In this document: positions 25,688 through 34,015 of the stretch, piece after piece
Numbering within the stretch: position 1 is the stretch's first letter
Layout: every line of letters starts with the position of its first letter
Assembly: GCF_018130825.1 (NCBI RefSeq)
Contig: NZ_JAFCJS010000005.1
Location: 1 to 64,000, forward strand
Length of the DNA: 64,000 bases
Source: Bradyrhizobium liaoningense
Lineage (GTDB): Bacteria; Pseudomonadota; Alphaproteobacteria; Rhizobiales; Xanthobacteraceae
Direction: 5' to 3'
Position numbers and translations under genes: made by a program
The notes under the pieces: generated by a model
What the model was told of the DNA's origin: nothing
The model's input: the letters and a program-made list of their open reading frames with translations, nothing else
Database searches by the model: none

Positions 25688-28348
25688 CTAAACCGGCGCG
25701 CCAGCGGGCCGTAAGGAAGCCGGTTTGCGAGTCTGCCCGGTAGGCTCAGTCGAATGCCGACGCAGGATCAGCGGCAGCAGTCCGCCGACCCGCAACGTCT
25801 CGCATTCCAGATTGGTTTCGACCGCGGCGACCGCCGTGAAGCGGTCGATCTCGGTGCCGTCCCGCAGGATCCGAACGTCGATCGCGGCGCGCGGCGCGAG
25901 AGCTTCGGCGGAGGCGTCGATCTCGATCCTGTCGTCCGCTTTGAGCCCGAGCGATTGCGGCCGACGATCCGCGGGCAGGCGCAGCGGCAGGATGCCCATG
26001 CCGATCAGATTGGAACGATGAATGCGCTCGAAGCTGAGCGCCAGTACCGCGCGCGCGCCGAGCAGGGCGACGCCCTTCGCTGCCCAATCGCGCGAGGAGC
26101 CCATGCCGTAGCGTTCACCGGCCACGATGACGACCGGACGTCCCTCCTGTGCATAGCGGTCGGCCGCGAGACGTAGCGGCAGGCGTTCGCCGGAGCTTGC
26201 GAGAATCGTCTGTCCCGGCGGCAGGCCGGGATCAAGCAGGTTGCGCACACTCTTGTTGGTGAAGAGCCCGCGCAGCATCACCTCCCAGTTGCCGCGGCGC
26301 GAGGCGAAGACGTTGAGGTCTTGCGGATCCTCGCCACGCGCGACGAGATAACGGGCCGCCTCGCTGTTCGCTCCGATCGCGCCCGCCGGGGAGATGTGGT
26401 CTGTCGTGATGTCGTCGCCGAGCACAAGCAGCGGCGTTGCCGCATAATGTCCGAGGCGCGTGCCCTGGCCGAAATCAGCGAAGGGTGGGCGGCGAATGTA
26501 GGTGGAGGCCTCATCCCAAGGGAACAGCGCCGTGCCGGGGGCCTCGAAGGCGGCCCAGTCGGCGCTCGCTTCGGCCGCATCATAGGCGCGGCTGCAATCG
26601 CTTGTTTCGCGGGCGCGGGCAAGTGCAGCATCGATCTCAGGGCCGGTCGGCCAGAGATCGGCAAGGCGCACGTCCGCGCCGGCATCATCACGCGCGATCG
26701 GGTCTTGCATGATGTTGCGGTTGACGTCGCCGGCGAGCGCAAAGGCGATGACGAGCGGGGGCGATGCGAGAAAGGCGAGCTCGATCTGCGAATGCACCCG
26801 GCCCGGAAAGTTGCGGTTTCCCGACAGCGCGGCCACTGGCCTTACTTGCTTCGCGGCGACCGGGCCTGCCATGGCCGGCGCCAGCGGTCCCGAATTGCCG
26901 ATGCAGGTCGTGCAGCCATAGCCGACGATGCCAAAGCCCAACGCTTCGAGATCGTCGAGCAGACCGGCGCGCTTCAGATAGCGCTCAGCCGTCGGCGAGC
27001 CCGGCGCGAGCGAGGTCTTGACCCAGCAAGGCGGCTTGAGCCCGTGCTGGCGCGCTTTGCGGGCAAGGAGGCCGGCGGCAATCAAGAGGCGTGTGTCGGA
27101 CGTGTTGGTGCAGCTCGTGATCGCGGCGATCGCGACCGCGCCGTCGGGCGGTGGGCTCGCGCGATCCGTGTCTGCGGTTGCAGCGGGGCGCTCCAGGCCG
27201 AGTGTCTCGGCCGTCCTGCCGGCCGCAATGCGATCCTGCGGGCGGCGCGGGCCGGCGAGACTCACCTCGACCTCATCGAGGTCGATGGTGATCGTCTCGG
27301 TGTAGCGGGGCTCGGCGGCCGGGTCGAACCAGAGCTGTTGGCGGCGCGCATAGGCTTCGACCAGGGCGAGCTGCTCGCGCGACCGGCCGGTCTGCCCGAG
27401 ATAGTCGAGCGTCCGGGCGTCGATGGGGAAGTAGCCGGAATTGCCGCCGAACTCCGGCGTCATATTGGCGACGACGGCACGGTCGCCGGCCGAGAGCGCG
27501 GAGACTCCGGGGCCGAAGAACTCGACGAAGCGGTCCGCGAGATCGATCCGGCGCAAGCGTTCGGTGACGGTCAGTGCGAGATCGGTTGCCAGCACGCCCT
27601 CGCGCAAGCGTCCCGTCAGTCGGACGCCGACCACGTCGGGGACCCGCATCGTCACGGGCATGCCGAACATCACGCTTTCGGCCTCGAGCCCGCCGACGCC
27701 CCAGGCGAGCACACCGATGCCGTTGATCATGGGCGTGTGGCTGTCGGTGCCGATCAGCGTGTCGGGCACGGCCCAGAGCTGGCTGTCGCGGGGCATGATC
27801 GTCACGACGCTCGCGAGGCGCTCGAGGTTCAGCGTGTGCATGATGCCGGTGCCCGGCGGATGCACGCGCACGCCGTCGAGCGCCTGGCTCGCCCATTTCA
27901 TGAAGCGATAGCGCTCGCCGTTGCGCTTGAGCTCGTGCGCCATGTTCATTGCCATCGCATCCGGGCGGGCGAACACGTCGACGCCAAGCGAGTGATCGGT
28001 CGAGACGTCGACGGGAAGGACCGGATTGAGGCGGTTGGGATCGCCGCCTGCTTCCGCGAGCGAAGCGCGCAGGCCCGCGATATCGACCAGTGCCGGGCCG
28101 CAGGTGGTGTCGTGCATGAGAACGCGTGAGGGCTGGAACGCGATCTCGCGGTCGCTGCGCCCGTCGGCGAGCCAGCCGAGAATGGCAGCGACCGATGCAT
28201 CCTGTTCTTGGCCGCCGTTACGCAACACGTTCTCGAGCAGGATCCGCAGGATCATGGGCAGGCGAAGCAGGTTCTCGCCTGCCACGGCCGTGATATCGGC
28301 GATGCGGTAGGTCTGCGATCCACTGAGAAGCATTGCGAAGGCGGTCAT
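25688..28348 (-). CDS. aconitase-family hydratase (AcnA-like paralogue)
   Basis: An 886-aa monomeric aconitase-superfamily protein. The three 4Fe-4S cysteines are in AITSCTNTSD and YGCTTCIGNSG. The substrate-binding GDDITTDHISPAG and swivel-domain GERYGMGSSRDWAAKG are intact, so it should be active. It is somewhat diverged from housekeeping AcnA and lies in an operon with an MFS carrier and near DctA under a GntR regulator, so a specialised substrate such as aconitate or another tricarboxylate is plausible. It begins 21 nt after the MFS gene. Confidence 0.83.
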   Translation of the reverse strand: MTAFAMLLSGSQTYRIADITAVAGENLLRLPMILRILLENVLRNGGQEQDASVAAILGWLADGRSDREIAFQPSRVLMHDTTCGPALVDIAGLRASLAEAGGDPNRLNPVLPVDVSTDHSLGVDVFARPDAMAMNMAHELKRNGERYRFMKWASQALDGVRVHPPGTGIMHTLNLERLASVVTIMPRDSQLWAVPDTLIGTDSHTPMINGIGVLAWGVGGLEAESVMFGMPVTMRVPDVVGVRLTGRLREGVLATDLALTVTERLRRIDLADRFVEFFGPGVSALSAGDRAVVANMTPEFGGNSGYFPIDARTLDYLGQTGRSREQLALVEAYARRQQLWFDPAAEPRYTETITIDLDEVEVSLAGPRRPQDRIAAGRTAETLGLERPAATADTDRASPPPDGAVAIAAITSCTNTSDTRLLIAAGLLARKARQHGLKPPCWVKTSLAPGSPTAERYLKRAGLLDDLEALGFGIVGYGCTTCIGNSGPLAPAMAGPVAAKQVRPVAALSGNRNFPGRVHSQIELAFLASPPLVIAFALAGDVNRNIMQDPIARDDAGADVRLADLWPTGPEIDAALARARETSDCSRAYDAAEASADWAAFEAPGTALFPWDEASTYIRRPPFADFGQGTRLGHYAATPLLVLGDDITTDHISPAGAIGANSEAARYLVARGEDPQDLNVFASRRGNWEVMLRGLFTNKSVRNLLDPGLPPGQTILASSGERLPLRLAADRYAQEGRPVVIVAGERYGMGSSRDWAAKGVALLGARAVLALSFERIHRSNLIGMGILPLRLPADRRPQSLGLKADDRIEIDASAEALAPRAAIDVRILRDGTEIDRFTAVAAVETNLECETLRVGGLLPLILRRHSTEPTGQTRKPASLRPAGAPV

Positions 28349-28369
28349 CGTTCCATCCTGGCTGCGAGA

Positions 28370-29689
28370 TCAGGCGTGCTGTTCGGCCGGTTGCCTTTGG
28401 GTCTCGTCCGCGTTCTCCATCCGCGCGAACCAGGTCATCAGGAACGACACGAACAGCAAGCCGCTGAGGAACAGGAGCCCGCCATAGGTGCTGCCGGTCC
28501 AGTCCTTGATGGCGCCGATGGCGTAGGGGCCGACGAAACCGCCGAGATTGCCGATCGAATTGATCGCCGCGATAGACACCGCCGCCGTCGAGCGCGTCAG
28601 GAACAGGCCGGGCAACGACCAAAATGGTGACTTGAAGGCGTAGATGCCGGCGAGCGACAGCGAGATTAGCGTCATGGCGATCGCGGGCTGAACCACGAGC
28701 CCCGTGAGCGCGAGCGCGGCTGCGCCCCAGAGCAGCGGGATCGCCGAATGCTTCTGCCGCTCGCCGGTGCGATCGGAGTTGCGCGACCACAGCACCATGA
28801 CCACGGTCGCAAAGGCGTAGGGCAGCATGGCAATGAGCCCGACCTCGAAATTCGTCAGCGTGGACGACAGGCTCTTGATGATCTGCGGCATCCACAATCC
28901 GATGCCGAGATTGCCGACCTGGTAGATGAAGTAAATCACCGACAGGAACAGCACTTTCGGGTTGGTGATGGCGGCGATGATTCCGAGATGTTGCACATTG
29001 CGCCGGCCGGCCTGGTCCTTGCGCAGCTCGTCAACAAGCCAGTCGCGCTCCTGCGGCGTCAGCCACTTCGCCTGCTCGGGACGATCGGTCATGATGAAAT
29101 AGTTGAGGATGCCGGCGATGATGGCGGGACCGCCTTCGAGCAGCAGCATCCAGCGCCAGCCGCTGAGGCCCAGGCCTCCGACATGGTCCATGATCCAGGT
29201 GCTGAGGGGCGCGCCGATCAGGTAGGAGACTGGAATGGCGGCGGTGAACAGGGCCACCGTCGTGGCCTGCTCCTTGGCGCGGAACCAGTAGGTCAGATAG
29301 ATGATGATGCCGGGGAAGAAGCCTGCTTCAGCGACGCCGAGCAGGAAGCGCAGGATGTAGAGCTGCATCGGGCTCTGCACGAAAGCGGTTGCGGTGGCGA
29401 CGATGCCCCAGCTGATCAGGATGCGGGATATCCAGATGCGCGCGCCGTATTTGTTGAGCGCGACGTTGCTTGGCACCTCGAACAGGAAATAGCCGATGAA
29501 GAAGATGCCGGCGGCAAAGCCGAAGGCTTCGCTCGTCAGTGCAAGCTCCTTGTTCATCTGGAGCGCTGCATAGCCGATATTGGCGCGGTCGAGATAGGAG
29601 ATGACGTAGAGCCCAAAGCAATAGGGCACGATGCGCCAAAGCACTTTGCGCATGGTGGATTGCTCGATGGTCGCTGTGGTGGCGGTCAT
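28370..29689 (-). CDS. MFS carrier, anion:cation symporter family
   Basis: A 439-aa 12-helix transporter of the ACS (phthalate/tartrate permease) family: CFGLYVISYLDRANIGYAAL in helix 1, the loop FEVPSNVALNKYGAR, GVAEAGFFPGIIIYLTYWF in helix 4 and SIAAINSIGNLGGFVGPYAIG. It would import an organic acid with protons. It is the first gene of the MFS-aconitase unit, and a near-palindromic operator lies about 83 nt upstream of its start. Confidence 0.88.
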   Translation of the reverse strand: MTATTATIEQSTMRKVLWRIVPYCFGLYVISYLDRANIGYAALQMNKELALTSEAFGFAAGIFFIGYFLFEVPSNVALNKYGARIWISRILISWGIVATATAFVQSPMQLYILRFLLGVAEAGFFPGIIIYLTYWFRAKEQATTVALFTAAIPVSYLIGAPLSTWIMDHVGGLGLSGWRWMLLLEGGPAIIAGILNYFIMTDRPEQAKWLTPQERDWLVDELRKDQAGRRNVQHLGIIAAITNPKVLFLSVIYFIYQVGNLGIGLWMPQIIKSLSSTLTNFEVGLIAMLPYAFATVVMVLWSRNSDRTGERQKHSAIPLLWGAAALALTGLVVQPAIAMTLISLSLAGIYAFKSPFWSLPGLFLTRSTAAVSIAAINSIGNLGGFVGPYAIGAIKDWTGSTYGGLLFLSGLLFVSFLMTWFARMENADETQRQPAEQHA

Positions 29690-29771
29690 TGGCGCGTTCC
29701 CTGGCTGCGTTTCTGGGGCTTGTCGGGCAACGCCAACCTTCCCCGCAGGCGGGCGCCTTGCAGGGCACTAA

Positions 29772-29794
29772 TGCATTTTATAATATAAAATGCA
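29772..29794. promoter_or_regulatory. operator candidate for the GntR regulator (MFS promoter)
   Basis: Perfect 10-bp arms TGCATTTTAT (29772-29781) and ATAAAATGCA (29785-29794) flank a 3-nt spacer. Eighteen of 23 positions recur at 30801-30823 in front of the lactonase gene. It is very AT-rich against a GC-rich background and lies upstream of the MFS-aconitase operon and just beyond the end of the GntR gene. Confidence 0.6.
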
Positions 29795-29820
29795 ATAGCG
29801 TCTGGATCAGACCTTCCGGA

Positions 29821-30705
29821 TCAGACCTTGGGGACCTTGATCAGGCCGGCGCCCTCGATGTGGACGCGGAGGAAATCGGACGCCTCCTGTCGCAGCCCTT
29901 TTTCCAGCAAAGTCAGGATGTTGATGTGCTCGCGGCACTGGAGCGGAAGACGGCTGCGGTCCACCGTGATGCGGTACTCCACCAGCCGGCGCAGCCGGTT
30001 CACCCGCTTGACCGCGTCGAGGAAGAACGGATTGCGCGCGCAGCCGACCAGCATCTCGTGGAACTCGGCGTTGGCGGCGAAGATCTCCGAGCGCGATGCA
30101 CGCTTATAGGCGCCATCGAGCAGCCATTGCTGCTGCTCCCGTGCGGCCGCGAAGGCCCCGCGATCGATCTCGAAGCTCGGCAGCAGCAATGCCTGTGGCT
30201 CGAGCGCGACGCGCAGTTGATAGCCTTGCTGGTAGCTCTCGCGTGAGGTGAGGAGAGGGCCGAATGCCCAGCCATTGCCGGGCAGGCGTTCGATCCAGCC
30301 TTCATCGGCGATTTTCGTGAGAATCTTCAGCAGGCGGGTGCGCGAGAGGCCGTAGCGGCGCATCAGCTCGTTCTCGCTGACCTTGTCCGGAAGCTTTCCC
30401 GCAAGGCGATCCTCTGCGATCGCGAAATACCATTCGTCCTCGCGCTCAGGCTCGGTATCCTCCACATCGGGCAGATCGGGAAGCTCGCCGGCACCCTTGA
30501 CCAGGAAGAAGCCGCGGTTGGGCTCGGATCGCACGACCTTCATGTCTTCGAGGATCTGGAGCGCCGCGTTGATCGGCGCGCGCGACACCCGCAGCGCGTC
30601 CGCGAGCGTCTGGCTCGGCAGATGCTGTTCGGCCTGCAAGCCGTTGGTGCGGATGTAATCGAGAATCCGCGCGGTCATCTGGGTCGCGAGATTGGGGCGG
30701 GGCAT
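29821..30705 (-). CDS. GntR/FCD regulator with a second winged helix
   Basis: A 294-aa regulator. Residues 1-66 are a GntR winged helix (QTLADALRVSRAPINAALQILEDMKVV). Residues 93-150 look like a second winged helix (VSENELMRRYGLSRTRLLKIL followed by a GNGWAF wing). Residues 155-290 are a helical FCD-like ligand domain (FHEMLVGCARNPFFLDAVKRVNRLR). ATG 30705 was taken because the GntR domain starts there. The gene is divergent from the lactonase, and operators on both sides suggest it controls lactonase, MFS and aconitase genes and perhaps itself. The effector is probably a carboxylate. Confidence 0.85.
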   Translation of the reverse strand: MPRPNLATQMTARILDYIRTNGLQAEQHLPSQTLADALRVSRAPINAALQILEDMKVVRSEPNRGFFLVKGAGELPDLPDVEDTEPEREDEWYFAIAEDRLAGKLPDKVSENELMRRYGLSRTRLLKILTKIADEGWIERLPGNGWAFGPLLTSRESYQQGYQLRVALEPQALLLPSFEIDRGAFAAAREQQQWLLDGAYKRASRSEIFAANAEFHEMLVGCARNPFFLDAVKRVNRLRRLVEYRITVDRSRLPLQCREHINILTLLEKGLRQEASDFLRVHIEGAGLIKVPKV

Positions 30706-30800
30706 TGGCGACTCGGGCTGGTCCTGATTGACGAGATGTCGCCTAACCGCAGGCGAGGCACAAGCGGCCGCGGAGGTCCTCCTTGCGCCTTCGGAATAAT

Positions 30801-30823
30801 TGTGTTTTAAAAAATAAAAAGCA
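30801..30823. promoter_or_regulatory. second copy of the GntR operator candidate
   Basis: This 23-bp AT-rich site keeps the outer TG...GCA, the TTTTA and the ATAAAA blocks of the site at 29772-29794 (18 of 23 identical) and, like it, is followed by ATA. It ends 14 nt before the lactonase start codon and lies in the gap shared with the divergent GntR gene. Confidence 0.55.
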
Positions 30824-30837
30824 ATACGGGGAGGGCC

Positions 30838-32079
30838 ATGACGCCTGGACATTCTGTTGTACGCGACGCCTCGTCTGTCGGCCCCGATGGGGCGACCCTG
30901 TCGCGGCGCGTGTTCACCCAGCTCATTGCCGCCGGCGCCGTGACCTCTGCATTGACCGCTGCACATGCGCAAACACTGGGAGCCCACACGGAGGACACCA
31001 TGCTCGAAGGCTCTCGCTCATTCGTCTATGTCGGCGCGCGCACCACGAAGGAGCGCAATGCCCGCGGCGACGGGCTCAACGTCTATGCGATGGACAATGC
31101 GACCGGAGCCTGGCGCCACGTCCAATTGCTCGGTGATCTCGTCAATCCCTCGTTCCTCGCCTTCGACAGGACGCGTCGGTTTCTCTACACGGTGCATGGC
31201 GATCTCAGTGACATCACCGCGATGGCGATCGACCCTGCGAGCGGCAAGCTCAGCGTGATCAACCGCCAGAGTACGGAGGGAAAGAACCCCGTCCATCTCG
31301 CAGTTGACCCGGGCAACCGGTTCGTCGTGGTCGCCAATCACATTACCTCCACCCTCGCGCTATTGCCGCGCGGGGACGACGGCTCGCTCGGTGCCGTCAT
31401 CGATCTCGTCAAGCTGGAGGGCAAGATCGGGCCCCACCGGGTCGAGCAGCCCTTCGCCAAGCCGCATCAGGTCGAGTTCGATCCGTCGGGCGCATTCATT
31501 GTCGTGCCGGACAAGGGGCTGGATCTGGTTTTCACCTATCGGATCGAAGCCGGCACCGGAAAGCTCGTGCAGGCGACTAAGCCGGTGCAGACGCGCGAGG
31601 GCGCGGGACCGCGCCACGTCGCGTTTCATCCGGGCGGCAAGCTTGCTTATGTCGTCAACGAATTGGACTCGACCGTTACGGCTTACCATTTTGATCCGGC
31701 GACCGGCGCGCTTGCCCCGTTCCAGATCGTCTCTGCGGTTCCGGATGCCTTCACGGGCAATAGCCGCGCCGCCGAGATCGCCGTGTCAGCGGACGGACGC
31801 TTCGTCTATGCCTCGAATCGCGGCGACGACAGCATCGCGACCTTTGCCGTCGATGCCGCGACCGGACGATTGAGGCCCGTTGACTGGACCGCGAGTGGCG
31901 GCAAGACGCCGCGCTTCTTCGCGCTGGATGCTTCAGGCAGATTCCTGTTTGCGGCGAATGAAGACAGCGACACGGCCGTTCTCTTCAGCCGCAACTCCGA
32001 CACCGGCCGCCTCGTTCGGACGGATCAGACCGTGAAAGTCGGAAGCCCCGTTTGTATCGTCTTCAGGCCGGCTGCCTAG
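30838..32079 (+). CDS. exported lactonase-family protein (seven-bladed propeller)
   Basis: A 413-aa protein of the lactonase_7 family (6-phosphogluconolactonase Pgl / carboxy-muconate cyclase type). A twin-arginine-like leader (SRRVFTQLIAAGAVTSA) precedes cleavage near AHAQTL. The mature part repeats blades of the DP(A/S)G form: DPASGKL, DPGNRFVVVANH, DPSGAFIVVPDKGLD, FHPGGKLAYVVNELDSTV, and SADGRFVYASNRGDDSI. GGGGAGGG precedes ATG 30838. An exported lactonase beside carboxylate transporters suggests opening of an organic-acid lactone before uptake. The exact substrate is unknown. Confidence 0.8.
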   Translation: MTPGHSVVRDASSVGPDGATLSRRVFTQLIAAGAVTSALTAAHAQTLGAHTEDTMLEGSRSFVYVGARTTKERNARGDGLNVYAMDNATGAWRHVQLLGDLVNPSFLAFDRTRRFLYTVHGDLSDITAMAIDPASGKLSVINRQSTEGKNPVHLAVDPGNRFVVVANHITSTLALLPRGDDGSLGAVIDLVKLEGKIGPHRVEQPFAKPHQVEFDPSGAFIVVPDKGLDLVFTYRIEAGTGKLVQATKPVQTREGAGPRHVAFHPGGKLAYVVNELDSTVTAYHFDPATGALAPFQIVSAVPDAFTGNSRAAEIAVSADGRFVYASNRGDDSIATFAVDAATGRLRPVDWTASGGKTPRFFALDASGRFLFAANEDSDTAVLFSRNSDTGRLVRTDQTVKVGSPVCIVFRPAA

Positions 32080-32104
32080 GACGCGCGGTCCGTTGGGACC
32101 GGAG

Positions 32105-33118
32105 TCATTCCGCCGCCTTCGCCGTCTTGCCGAACATCCGCGTCGGGGCGAGGAAGCCGCAGGAGGTGCCGTCGGTCACCTTGACCTGGTCTTCCCATGG
32201 CAGGCGGAAGGTGCCGGCGACCATGTCCTGCATGAAGGTGTAGGGGCAGTCCATCGCGCCGCCCTTCACCGCGACATAGCCGCGGTGCCAGAGCTGGTAG
32301 ATGTTGTTCTCGACGCCCCAGTTGATGCGGGCCTCGCGCACGAGGTCCGGCCGGACCTCGGCGGTGATGATCTCGTCGGCGCGGCCGGTGGTGCCGTGCG
32401 CCAGCACGGTGCCGTCGAAATTGACGATCATGCCTTCGCCCATGGAATCGAACGAGCCGTCCGAGCCGCACATGCACACATTCGCTGTGACCATCAGGTT
32501 CTGGAACGAATTGGCCTGGTTGGTGAAGCGCCAGGCGTCTCTGATCGGTGCGGTGTAGCCGGCGGTGCGGATCATGATCTCGGCGCCCTTGTAGGCGCAT
32601 TCCCGCGCCATCTCCGGGAACATGCCGTCATGGCAGATGATGAGCGCGATTCTGGCGCCCTTCGGCCCTTCGATCACCGGGATGCCGATATCGCCGGGCT
32701 CCCATGGCTCGACCGGAATCCAGGGATGGAGTTTTCGGTAATAGAGCTTGATCTCGCCGTGATCGTCGATGATCAGGCCGGAATTGTAGGGATTGCCATG
32801 CGGGTTGTACTCCATGATGGAGAAGCAGCCCCAGATCTTGTTGTCGACGCAGGCCTTCTTGAAGGCTGCGACTTCCGGTCCGTCGAGCCGGCACATGATC
32901 TCGGGATTGGTGTCCATCGAGAGACCGTGCAGCGAGTATTCGGGGAAAACCACCAGATCCATGGTGGAGAGATTGCGGCGCGCCTTGCCGACCATCCAGA
33001 CGATGCGCTCGGTCTGCCTGGCCAGATCGGCCTTGGTCACGACGTTCGGCAGCTGCAATTGAATCAGTCCGATGACCACGCCGTTGGGAGATTTGTTCAA
33101 CCCGCCAAGCCCGTTCAT
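32105..33118 (-). CDS. amiF: formamidase AmiF, nitrilase superfamily
   Basis: A 337-aa carbon-nitrogen hydrolase with the Glu-Lys-Cys triad E60 (VVFPEYSLHG), K129 (YYRKLHPW) and C162 (IICHDGMFPE). Segments such as YRKLHPWIPVEPWEPGD and WGVENNIYQLWHRGYVAVKGG match AmiF formamidases rather than AmiE amidases. It hydrolyses formamide to formate and ammonia. GGGAG precedes ATG 33118. The gene is divergent from the TetR-adenine deaminase operon and converges with the lactonase gene 25 nt away. Confidence 0.88.
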   Translation of the reverse strand: MNGLGGLNKSPNGVVIGLIQLQLPNVVTKADLARQTERIVWMVGKARRNLSTMDLVVFPEYSLHGLSMDTNPEIMCRLDGPEVAAFKKACVDNKIWGCFSIMEYNPHGNPYNSGLIIDDHGEIKLYYRKLHPWIPVEPWEPGDIGIPVIEGPKGARIALIICHDGMFPEMARECAYKGAEIMIRTAGYTAPIRDAWRFTNQANSFQNLMVTANVCMCGSDGSFDSMGEGMIVNFDGTVLAHGTTGRADEIITAEVRPDLVREARINWGVENNIYQLWHRGYVAVKGGAMDCPYTFMQDMVAGTFRLPWEDQVKVTDGTSCGFLAPTRMFGKTAKAAE

Positions 33119-33322
33119 GATCAGCTCCCTTGCCGTCCGCGCGGCGCCGTTGCGCGCAGTTCTCGGCTGAGCAAATCCGATTTTGGCGGCGCGCAAAAGT
33201 CCATTTTTCAGGCGGCGGGCGATCGATGTGCTCGCGTGGGGCGCGGCCCCCACGCGCAGGCCGACGCCCATTGTTGCGGCGCGGCCTGCCTCAACTCTCG
33301 GCTTGACCCTCCAATTTGCCTG

Positions 33323-33340
33323 ATGTCAGACTTATGACAT
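33323..33340. promoter_or_regulatory. palindrome over the TetR start codon
   Basis: Arms ATGTCA (33323-33328) and TGACAT (33335-33340) with a 6-nt spacer overlap the first bases of the TetR start codon. This is a plausible autoregulatory operator, and it also lies in the divergent control region shared with formamidase. A TTGACC hexamer occurs at 33303-33308. Confidence 0.4.
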
Positions 33341-34007
33341 GAGTACAGCAAAGCGACATATTGCCAGCCTTCGCGACGAATATGCCGAGATGACGCGGCA
33401 GCGTATCGTCGCCGCCTTTGTCGAGACGCTGGAGGACGAGGCGGCCGACGACGTTTCCATGGCCGCGGTGGCCAAGCGCGCGAAGGTGGCCGAGCGAACC
33501 ATCTATCGCCACTTCAAGACCCGCGCGGAGCTGTTCGCGGCGGCCGGCGAGTGGATCGAGGACAACGTCTTCAGCTATATTCCCTTCACCTCGCCCGACG
33601 AATTGCCGGATATTTTTCGCAAGCTGTGCAAGCGGTTCGACCGTCATCCGCATCTGGCGCGTGCCATTGCGATGACGCGGGCGGGCCGGAGGGTGCGCGC
33701 CGGCTTCCGGCGGCACCTGATCGACCAGCATCGCAAGGCGATGGCGCCGCTGGTGCGGCATCTTCCCGCCAAGGAAGTCCGCCAGGCCGAGGCACTCGCG
33801 TCTTATCTCAACAACGTGCTGGCCTGGAATGCGATGCGCGAGGACTTCGGCATGTCCAGCGCCGAGATCGCCGACGCGATCGAATGGGCGCTTACGACGC
33901 TTTTGAAGGATGTCCGTCAGCGCGATGCAGCCGCGGCGCGCGCCGGCAAGGCCGTAAAATCGCCGCGCAAGCGCACCGCGGCGCGCGAAAGCACCGGCGT
34001 AGAGTGA
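33339..34007 (+). CDS. TetR-family transcriptional regulator
   Basis: A 222-aa regulator with an N-terminal TetR helix-turn-helix (TRQRIVAAFVETL, then VSMAAVAKRAKVAERTIYRHFKTRAELFAAAGEWI), a helical ligand domain and a basic Lys/Arg tail. It heads an apparent operon with adenine deaminase (8-nt gap) and the NCS2 permease (11-nt gap), so a purine or breakdown product is the likely effector. Confidence 0.85.
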   Translation: MSTAKRHIASLRDEYAEMTRQRIVAAFVETLEDEAADDVSMAAVAKRAKVAERTIYRHFKTRAELFAAAGEWIEDNVFSYIPFTSPDELPDIFRKLCKRFDRHPHLARAIAMTRAGRRVRAGFRRHLIDQHRKAMAPLVRHLPAKEVRQAEALASYLNNVLAWNAMREDFGMSSAEIADAIEWALTTLLKDVRQRDAAAARAGKAVKSPRKRTAARESTGVE

Positions 34008-34015
34008 GGCAGGCC

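Noticed and set aside
26321..28129. 602-codon plus-strand frame opposite the aconitase
   Set aside because: It is antisense to a fully motif-supported aconitase; composition is that of a shadow frame.
33551..34015. Upstream extension of the adenine deaminase frame
   Set aside because: It runs through the TetR gene in another frame; ATG 34016 gives the expected family N-terminus and length.
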